NCBI GenBank assembly: GCA_049509675.1
Contig: JBEKZQ010000355.1
Coordinates: 1 to 11,741, forward strand
Direction: 5' to 3'
DNA: 11,741 nt
Source of the DNA: JBEKZQ01 sp049509675
GTDB lineage: Bacteria; Planctomycetota; Planctomycetia; Pirellulales; Thermoguttaceae
Positions 6,294 through 11,741 of this stretch are shown here, one piece after another. Positions within the stretch are counted from its first letter, which is position 1; each line of letters starts with the position of its first letter. The translations under genes were made by a program, and so were the position numbers. The notes beneath the pieces are model-generated. The model ran no database searches. It was not told the origin of the DNA and was given only the letters and a program-made list of their open reading frames with translations.

Positions 6294-7132
6294 TGACCTA
6301 CCACCTACCGTTCATGAACATGCTCGCGCCCAGGATCGATTTCTTCACCGCCGCCGATGGCTACCGCTCGGCCGTGCGGATCTGGGACGTGGACCACAGA
6401 ATCGGCCGCGTCGTCTTCCTGCATGGCATCATCAGCCACGGCGGATGGTATCTGGCCAGTTGCCGGGCTCTGGCCCAACAGGGATTGGAGGTGCATTTCC
6501 TCGACCGCCGCGGGTCCGGATTGAACGCGGTCCGGCGCGGACAGGTCGATCGCTTCGAGACCTGGCTGGACGACGTGGAAGGCTATCTGGGGCAACTCGG
6601 CTCTGGGCTTCCCATCATTTTGCTGGGCATCAGTTGGGGTGGAAAACTGGCAACGGCCGTCNNNNNNNNNNNNNNNNNCCCGGGCTTGGCGGCCAAGAAA
6701 GGGGCCGGGCCCGTGGGCCGGGCCGCCTTGCGACTGGCCGGCGCGGTGGGCTTGCGCAACTATCGCGTAACGATTCCGCTCCAGGACCGCACGCTCTTCA
6801 CGGCCAGCACCGCCTGGCAGACCTACGTGGCGCACGATCCGCTGGCCTTGCGGCAGGTCACCGTCGGCTTCGCCTTGGCCGACCTGGAGTTGACCCGCTA
6901 CGCGACGGCCGCCCCGCAGGAAATCGACATGCCCACGCTGTTGATGCTGGCCGGCCGCGACCGGATCATCGACAACCGCCGCGTGCGGGCGTTGATCGAG
7001 CGGTTCGCCAGCGCAGACAAACAGGTGATCGAATACGCCGAGGCCGCGCACACCTTCGATTTCGAGCGCGATCCGGCGCCGTTCTACGCCGATCTGGGCC
7101 GCTGGGCCCGTCGCGTGGCGACCGCGGGCTAA
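6293..7132 (+). CDS. Alpha/beta hydrolase (lysophospholipase-like), interrupted by an N-run
   Basis: A serine hydrolase of about 279 aa. It shows the oxyanion region VVFLHGIISHGGW, the nucleophile elbow GISWGG (Ser114 counted from the ATG at 6293), Asp in AGRDRII, and His in AAHTFDF, giving a full catalytic triad. The family resembles monoacylglycerol lipases and lysophospholipases; the true substrate cannot be told. The frame stays open upstream to a GTG at 6272, but that start lies within the heptamer array. ATG 6293 is preferred, with 6314 or 6320 also possible. Seventeen Ns at 6662-6678 fall just after the elbow, so about six residues are unknown. Homologues as I recall them carry more residues between the elbow and the CPG-like strand, so the true gap may be longer. 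The gene is tail-to-tail with the YhaM gene, with one base between stops. Confidence 0.82.
   Translation: MTYHLPFMNMLAPRIDFFTAADGYRSAVRIWDVDHRIGRVVFLHGIISHGGWYLASCRALAQQGLEVHFLDRRGSGLNAVRRGQVDRFETWLDDVEGYLGQLGSGLPIILLGISWGGKLATAVXXXXXXPGLAAKKGAGPVGRAALRLAGAVGLRNYRVTIPLQDRTLFTASTAWQTYVAHDPLALRQVTVGFALADLELTRYATAAPQEIDMPTLLMLAGRDRIIDNRRVRALIERFASADKQVIEYAEAAHTFDFERDPAPFYADLGRWARRVATAG
6662..6678. other. Assembly gap (17 Ns)
   Basis: An unbroken run of N inside the hydrolase gene. The frame before and after it is consistent with a 17-nt gap, or with a gap longer by a multiple of three. It shows the sequence comes from a draft assembly. Confidence 0.99.
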
Positions 7133-7133
7133 G

Positions 7134-8102
7134 TTACTTCCGTGACTTGCCCTTGAAGAGTTTTCGATCCAAGTTGGCGTGGAAGCCGGTCCAGGGACTG
7201 TCCACGTTCGGATCGTCGCGCAGCAGTTGCTGGAAGGCGTTCACCTTGGCGTCGAGATTGTCGAGGCAGTACAGGGCCACCGCTTCCAGGGTCATGGGCA
7301 ATTTCGGGCTGCCGTAGTCGTAACTGCCGTGATGGCTCACGATCATGTGTTTCAGACGCAGCACGACCTCCTCGGACAACGGTTCGCCGGAAAGTTTTTC
7401 CGCCTCGGCGACCTTTTTCTCCAGCAGTCCCACGGCCATGACCAGGTGGCCGATGAGCTGGCCTTCGTCGCTATAGGCCAACTCGCGATCGTAGCGGAGC
7501 TCGTCGATTTTGCCCATGTCGTGAAGAAAGGCCCCCACCAGGAGCAGGTCGCGATCGATCTGCGGATAACAGGGACTGATCCGCAACACCACCTCCATGA
7601 GGTTGACGACGTGCTCCAGCAATCCGCCCTGGTAGGCGTGATGGTTCTTGACTCCGGCCGGGGCGCGGGTGAACTTGGCCATGAAGGCCTCGTCCAACAA
7701 GAAGCATTCGCCCAGGGTCTGCAAACCGGGGTCGTTCAGGCCGCGGAGGATCTCGCTCAGCCGCATCACGAGCTTGTCGACCTCCAAGGCCCGCAGCGGC
7801 GTGAAATCGTCGGCGTTGATCTCGCCGGGATCGACCTTGCTCAAGCGCGTGGCGATCAGTTGCACGGCCCCCTGGAACAATTGCGTGGTGCCTTCCACGC
7901 GCACGTAGTCGCCGTTCTCGAAGGAGCGGTACACCGCCTCGGTGGCGTTCCACATCCGCGCGCCGATCTTGCCGGACCGATCGGAGAGTTCCATCTGCAG
8001 GTAAAGGTTGCCGTTGCGGTTGGGACGCAATTGCTTGTCGGCGGCGACAAAGACCTGGTCGACAGCCTCTTGGTGACCCAACTCGTTGACATAGCGTCGC
8101 AT
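7134..8102 (-). CDS. yhaM: YhaM-type 3'-5' exoribonuclease (OB fold plus HD domain)
   Basis: A 322-aa protein, close to the 314 aa of B. subtilis YhaM. Residues about 12-90 form an OB-fold nucleic-acid-binding domain (GNLYLQMELSDRSGKIGARM). The HD phosphohydrolase domain follows: NHHAYQGGLLEH (H154/H155, H164), GAFLHDMGKIDEL with the H194-D195 pair, GHL at 218-220, SHHGSYDYGSPKLP at 256-269 and DNLDAK with D281/D284. It would degrade single-stranded RNA, and perhaps DNA, from the 3' end using Mn2+. The frame extends upstream to 8189, but that 29-residue leader is encoded by a palindromic element, so ATG 8102 is preferred; a weak GGGAAAGG lies before it. It is convergent with the hydrolase and divergent from yhaO-yhaN. 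Confidence 0.9.
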   Translation of the reverse strand: MRRYVNELGHQEAVDQVFVAADKQLRPNRNGNLYLQMELSDRSGKIGARMWNATEAVYRSFENGDYVRVEGTTQLFQGAVQLIATRLSKVDPGEINADDFTPLRALEVDKLVMRLSEILRGLNDPGLQTLGECFLLDEAFMAKFTRAPAGVKNHHAYQGGLLEHVVNLMEVVLRISPCYPQIDRDLLLVGAFLHDMGKIDELRYDRELAYSDEGQLIGHLVMAVGLLEKKVAEAEKLSGEPLSEEVVLRLKHMIVSHHGSYDYGSPKLPMTLEAVALYCLDNLDAKVNAFQQLLRDDPNVDSPWTGFHANLDRKLFKGKSRK

Positions 8103-8127
8103 CAAGAACCTTTCCCAAAGACTTTCC

Positions 8128-8207
8128 GGACAGGCACCTTTTGCCGGAACGGCCTGGAAGCGGGCACCATGTACGCATGGTCGTTGCACAAAAGGAGCCT
8201 GTCCCCC
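8128..8207. repeat. Second palindromic element, in the leader of yhaM
   Basis: An imperfect hairpin of about 80 nt. GGACAGGC at 8128-8135 pairs with GCCTGTCC at 8197-8204. CCTTTTG at 8137-8143 pairs with CAAAAGG at 8189-8195. The tip is ACCATG (8166-8171), loop TACG, then CATGGT (8176-8181). The left arm has extra unpaired bases around 8144-8160. The core CGGGCACCA at 8161-8169 and TGGTCG at 8178-8183 is identical to that of the ileS element (2031-2039 and 2049-2054). Both elements also end in CTGTCCCC. It is therefore probably the same family with a different outer stem. No transposase lies in the window. Confidence 0.7.
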
Positions 8208-8234
8208 TTTCCCCGGATTCCGCAGGATCGCTCT

Positions 8235-8263
8235 ATTTTATCCCTCAGTAGATTCCTCTTCAA
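8235..8263 (-). promoter_or_regulatory. Candidate sigma-70-like promoter for yhaM
   Basis: On the minus strand, TTGAAG (8263-8258) and TAAAAT (8240-8235) are separated by exactly 17 bases. They match the housekeeping consensus at 4 of 6 and 5 of 6 positions. Transcription would start near 8228 and give a leader of about 125 nt holding the palindromic element before the ATG at 8102. Planctomycete promoters are poorly charted, so this is a suggestion only. Confidence 0.4.
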
Positions 8264-8328
8264 GGGGAAGGGGGAATGGCTGCATCCGCCCGTCTTGTGC
8301 TTTCGCCTGCGGACGGTACGCTGAAGGC

Positions 8329-9603
8329 ATGTTCCGATTCCTTCATGCCGCCGATATCCACCTGGATAGCCCTTTGCGGGGCCTGGACCGCTACGACGGG
8401 GCGCCGGTTGAGGAAGTGCGGCGGGCGAGCCGCTCCGCCCTGGAGAACCTGGTGGCCTGCGCCCTGGAAGAAGGGGTCCAGTTCGTCCTCATCGCCGGCG
8501 ATCTCTACGATGGCGATTGGCGCGACTACAACACCGGGCTGTGCTTCGTGAAACAAATGAGCCGCCTGCGCGACGCCGGCATCCCCGTGTACCTGGTCGC
8601 CGGCAACCACGACGCCGCCAACAAAATGACCCGGGCCCTGCGCCTGCCGGCCAATCCGGCCGGCGACGATCCGATGCTCTCGCCGCGCCGGCCGGAGACA
8701 CGCCGCCTGGACGACCTGGGCGTCGCCATCCACGGCCGCAGCTTCGCCACGGCTGCCGAAACCGCGAATCTGGCAGTGGAATACCCGCCCGCGGATCGCG
8801 GCATGTTCAACATCGGCCTGCTGCACACCAGCCTGGAGGGCGATGCGGAACACGCCACGTATGCCCCCTGTTCGCTCGCCGACCTGGCGGCCCGAGAGTA
8901 TCAGTACTGGGCCCTGGGACACATCCACAAGCGGCGGCAAGTTGGCGCCGATCCCCTGGTCGTGTACCCCGGCAACGTGCAGGGGCGGCATATCCGGGAG
9001 AGCGGCGAAAAAGGCTGCTGCCTGGTTGCCGTCAGCGACAGCCATGAGGTGAGCGTTCAGTTCCGGCCGCTGGACGTTTTTCGCTGGGAATTGTGCCGCG
9101 TCAATTGCCGCGACGCGGCCGATGGCGACGACGTGCTGGACCGCTTTGGCCGCCGCCTGCGGGAACTGCTTGGCCTGCACGCCCCCTTGCCGTTGGGTAT
9201 CCGCGTCGCACTGGACGGGCCGTGCCCGGCGCATCAGCGGCTTGCGGCCGACCAGGAAGCCTTTGCGGCCCAGATCCGCGCGACGGCCATCGAGGTCTCC
9301 AGCGGCCGGGCCTGGGTCGAGAAGGTCGAGATTGGCACCTCCTATCCGACCTCGACCGATGCGGCCCTGGCCGCCGACGGCCCGGGCCAGGAACTCTCGG
9401 CCTGCCTGGACGAACTGCTTGCCGATCGTTCGCGGCTGGAAGCCTTGGCCGGCGAATTGGACTCGCTGAAGAAGAAACTCCCCGCCGAGTTGCTCGAAGG
9501 GCCCGACGCCTTGGCCTGCGACGATCCGGCCTGGCTGGCCGCCATGTTGGGTCAGGTCCGGCCATTGTTGCTCCAGCGGCTCGCCGCCCGGGAGAATGCC
9601 TGA
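8329..9603 (+). CDS. yhaO: YhaO-type metallophosphoesterase (SbcD/Mre11-like DNA repair exonuclease)
   Basis: A 424-aa calcineurin-like phosphoesterase, near the usual YhaO length. Metal-binding motifs occur in the standard order: D9 and H11 in AADIHLDSP, GDLYD at 57-61, GNHDA at 92-96, H166 in GLLHTSLEGD, and GHIH at 197-200. PGNVQGRHIRESGEKG follows at about 214-229, which favours YhaO over plain SbcD. It probably cuts DNA ends with Mn2+, as the nuclease partner of the ATPase encoded next. The C-terminal part (about 290-424) is more variable and would be the partner-binding region. Its TGA stop shares an A with the ATG of the downstream gene (TGATG), indicating translational coupling. The upstream GAAGG lies only one base from the ATG, so the start context is weak. 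Divergent from yhaM. Confidence 0.9.
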   Translation: MFRFLHAADIHLDSPLRGLDRYDGAPVEEVRRASRSALENLVACALEEGVQFVLIAGDLYDGDWRDYNTGLCFVKQMSRLRDAGIPVYLVAGNHDAANKMTRALRLPANPAGDDPMLSPRRPETRRLDDLGVAIHGRSFATAAETANLAVEYPPADRGMFNIGLLHTSLEGDAEHATYAPCSLADLAAREYQYWALGHIHKRRQVGADPLVVYPGNVQGRHIRESGEKGCCLVAVSDSHEVSVQFRPLDVFRWELCRVNCRDAADGDDVLDRFGRRLRELLGLHAPLPLGIRVALDGPCPAHQRLAADQEAFAAQIRATAIEVSSGRAWVEKVEIGTSYPTSTDAALAADGPGQELSACLDELLADRSRLEALAGELDSLKKKLPAELLEGPDALACDDPAWLAAMLGQVRPLLLQRLAARENA

Positions 9604-11741
9604 TGTATCTGTGCCGCCTCGAGCTGCGTGCCTACGGCCACTTCACCAACCATACGCTGGATCTTGCGCCCGGCTTGAACATCGTCTATGGCGAGAACGA
9701 AGCCGGCAAGAGCATGGCCCTTCGCGCCCTGCGGCAGTTCCTCTACGGCATCGATCTGCGTTGCGAAGACAACTTCCTGCACGCTTCCAAGAATCTCCGC
9801 ATCGCCGCCGTGCTCGAAGGACACGACGGCCGGCGAGTGGCTTATGTCCGCCGCAAGAGCAATGCCGGCTCGCTCCGCGGCGAGGACGACGCCGCCGTGG
9901 CCGACGTCGCCGAGTTGGATCGCCTGCTGGGCGGCATCGATCGGGCCACCTTCCAGCGCCAGTTCGGCATCGACTATCCGCAACTGGTCGCCGGCGGCCG
10001 GGAGATCTGCGAGGGACGCGGCGACGTGGGCGAAATCCTCTTCGCCGCCGCCGCCGGCCTGGCCAACCTGGGCCAGATCAAGACCAACCTGGACGACGAG
10101 GCGGGCGACCTGTTCAATCCCAACGCCCGCGCCTCCACGCCGCGCCTGAACAAATCGCTCGCCGAACTCAAAGAGCGCCGCGGCACGGTCAAGAAACTGC
10201 AATTGCAGAGCGGCCAGTGGGAAGCCCAGCAGAAACTGCTCGACGACACCCAGGCGGGGCTGAATACGGTGCTGGACAACCTGCGCCAACAGCAGCGCCA
10301 GCGCGACCGGTTGGCCCGTCTGGAGAAGGCGATCCCGCTGTTCGCCCGGCGGCGCGTGCTGGAGACGGAGTTCGAGCCGCTGCGCGGCACGCCGTTGCTG
10401 CCCGAGCAGTTTTCCGATCGCCGCCAAGATGCCTTGACCCGTCAGAAGGTGGCCCGGGGCGAGCGGCAGCGGATCGAGCAGTCGCTCCAAGGGCTTTCCG
10501 ACGAGTTGGCCCGAACCGCCGTGCCCGCCGAGCTTCTCCGCCACGCCGAGCCGATCCGCGCCTTGCAGGAAGAACTGGGCTCCTATCGCAAGGCGCAAAG
10601 GGACCGGCCCGGACTGGTCCGCCAGCGCGAGCAATTGGAAGCGCGCATCGGCGAACTATTGCGCGAGTTGGGTGGCCCCCCGCCGGCGGTTCCGCCGCCG
10701 CGATCCGAACTCTCTCTCACTCGCGCCCAGCGGATGCGCATCCGGAAGCTGGCGCAGAGTTGGCAAGGACTGCGTCACGAGTTGGGAAACCGCCAGGAGA
10801 CGCAGCGGAAAATCGAGGCGGAACTGGCCCGCCTCGAAGCGGAACTCGCCGCCCATGACACGGCGGCCGCGGTCGACGATCTACGCGATCTGGCTGGCCG
10901 CATCCAGGATTGCGGGCCGTTGGAGAAACAGCTTGCCGCACAGCGCGGCGAGCTGGAGCGGATGGAACAAGACGCCACCCTGGCCCTGAAGCGATTGGGC
11001 CTGTGGCACGGTACGCCGGCCGAGCTCGAGGCGCTGAGCGTGCCGGAGAGCGAAACGGTCGATCGCTTCGAGCGTGAAGAGGCCGACGCGGCCGGGGCGA
11101 TCAAGGAACTGGGAAAACAGTACCGGCAGGCGGGCGACCGCATCGGCGCGCTGCGGCAACAACTCGACGAGCTGGCGCGCGAGCAGGATGTGCCCACCGA
11201 AAACGACCTGGCCCAAGCCCGGCAGATTCGCGACGAAGGATGGCGGCTCGTGCGGCAGGCCTGGCAGGGCGAGTTGCCTGACCCCACCGCTGTCGCCGCC
11301 TTCGTGGCACGCTTTCCGCCGGCCGAGGATTTGGCCCGGGCCTATCAGCGAAGCGTCGAGCAGGCCGATCAACTTTCCGACCGGCTCCGCCGCGAAGTGG
11401 ACCGCGTGGCCCGCAAAGCCAGGCTGCTGGCCGAACAGAACGAGCAGCAGGAGACGTTGGTCCGCGTGGAGCAGGAGTTGGCGGCCGCGCGCGGGCGGCG
11501 CGAGCAACAACAGGGCGATTGGCGGGCGTTGTGGCGGCCGCTTGCCGTCGATCCGGCCGCGCCGCGCGAGATGCGGCAGTGGCTAGTCCGCCACGGCCAC
11601 GCGCTGGAGAAGGCCGAGGCCGCGCGCAAACAGCGTCACGTCGTAGGCCAGTTGCAAGAAGAGATCGCCGTGTACTCGGGCCGGCTGCGCCAGTTATTGG
11701 TCGCCGAGAGGATCGAACCCGACGCCGCGGCCACGCTGGCC
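9603..11741 (+). CDS. yhaN: YhaN-type coiled-coil AAA/SMC-like ATPase, partial at the window end
   Basis: The frame runs open for 713 codons to the last base, so the C-terminus with Walker B and the signature motif is missing. The N-terminus is the YhaN AAA domain: LELRAYGHFTNHTLDL, then Walker A GENEAGKS at residues 30-37, then a QFGIDYPQLVAGGREICEG segment and GDVGEILFAAAAGL, typical of the family. From about residue 170 the chain is rich in Glu, Arg, Gln and Leu and is predicted coiled coil, broken near residue 360 by GGPPPAVPPP. By analogy with SbcC/Rad50 it would hold or bridge DNA and drive the YhaO nuclease by ATP hydrolysis. Family members usually reach about 1000 aa or more. Start ATG 9603 overlaps the yhaO stop, so the two form one operon. 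Confidence 0.9.
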   Translation, partial: MYLCRLELRAYGHFTNHTLDLAPGLNIVYGENEAGKSMALRALRQFLYGIDLRCEDNFLHASKNLRIAAVLEGHDGRRVAYVRRKSNAGSLRGEDDAAVADVAELDRLLGGIDRATFQRQFGIDYPQLVAGGREICEGRGDVGEILFAAAAGLANLGQIKTNLDDEAGDLFNPNARASTPRLNKSLAELKERRGTVKKLQLQSGQWEAQQKLLDDTQAGLNTVLDNLRQQQRQRDRLARLEKAIPLFARRRVLETEFEPLRGTPLLPEQFSDRRQDALTRQKVARGERQRIEQSLQGLSDELARTAVPAELLRHAEPIRALQEELGSYRKAQRDRPGLVRQREQLEARIGELLRELGGPPPAVPPPRSELSLTRAQRMRIRKLAQSWQGLRHELGNRQETQRKIEAELARLEAELAAHDTAAAVDDLRDLAGRIQDCGPLEKQLAAQRGELERMEQDATLALKRLGLWHGTPAELEALSVPESETVDRFEREEADAAGAIKELGKQYRQAGDRIGALRQQLDELAREQDVPTENDLAQARQIRDEGWRLVRQAWQGELPDPTAVAAFVARFPPAEDLARAYQRSVEQADQLSDRLRREVDRVARKARLLAEQNEQQETLVRVEQELAAARGRREQQQGDWRALWRPLAVDPAAPREMRQWLVRHGHALEKAEAARKQRHVVGQLQEEIAVYSGRLRQLLVAERIEPDAAATLA

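Noticed and set aside
8103..8189. Upstream start for yhaM adding 29 residues
   Set aside because: Those codons are part of the palindromic element, and the OB-fold protein begins normally at MRRYVNEL.
7179..8324. 381-aa plus-strand open frame across yhaM
   Set aside because: Antisense to a clear YhaM with intact HD motifs; it runs through the palindromic element and reads as a His/Gln/Val-rich shadow.
9596..10858. 420-aa open frame overlapping the YhaN gene
   Set aside because: A frame shadow rich in Arg, Ala and Pro. The YhaN frame carries Walker A and the family blocks and stays open to the end of the window.

Overview
The window looks like a piece of a high-GC Planctomycetota genome, possibly a Pirellulales-like metagenomic contig because it carries a run of Ns. 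The pointers are a leucine-rich-repeat (LRR) protein with the N-terminal SLRTLLVVVTLCAILLGW anchor common in that phylum, LRRs of the TDAGL-L type, and a planctomycete-like PurN and YhaM/YhaO/YhaN set. The phylum call is inference; there is no rRNA or other decisive marker here.

Layout, left to right. 1-141 is an AT-rich spacer with an inverted repeat and short heptamer repeats. 142-3618 encodes a type-2 (eukaryote/archaea-like) isoleucyl-tRNA synthetase. It contains an in-frame 63-nt palindromic element just before its KMSKS loop, and it ends inside a second hairpin repeat. 3741-4629 is a membrane-anchored LRR gene split by a perfect 7-bp tandem duplication. 4784-5429 is a two-gene toxin-antitoxin-like module with a PIN nuclease first and a 64-aa partner second. 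5451-6104 is purN. 6105-6292 is a spacer with a mirrored pair of heptamer arrays. 6293-7132 is an alpha/beta hydrolase interrupted by 17 Ns. 7134-8102 (minus strand) is a YhaM-type 3'-5' exoribonuclease, tail-to-tail with the hydrolase. 8103-8328 is a divergent spacer with a second palindromic element and a candidate promoter. 8329-9603 and 9603-end are a YhaO-type metallophosphoesterase and a YhaN-type coiled-coil ATPase with overlapping stop and start codons; the ATPase runs off the window.

Functionally the window mixes core genes (ileS, purN) with a nucleic-acid-processing cluster (YhaM opposite YhaO-YhaN). In Bacillus subtilis the three are neighbours in one operon, so their closeness here suggests a kept functional link. 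YhaO-YhaN is expected to act as an SbcCD/Rad50-Mre11-like nuclease/ATPase. The LRR and PIN genes form a visibly less GC-rich accessory patch between ileS and purN.

The most interesting signal lies in small repeats rather than a new multigene system. Two palindromic elements share the core CGGGCACCA-(8/9 nt)-TGGTCG and GGAC(A/T)G...CTGTCC ends. One is translated inside an essential gene and one sits in the likely leader of yhaM. Mirrored heptamer arrays and a phase-breaking 7-bp duplication add to a picture of active short-repeat evolution. I found no CRISPR array, transposase gene, tRNA, rRNA or convincing new defence system.
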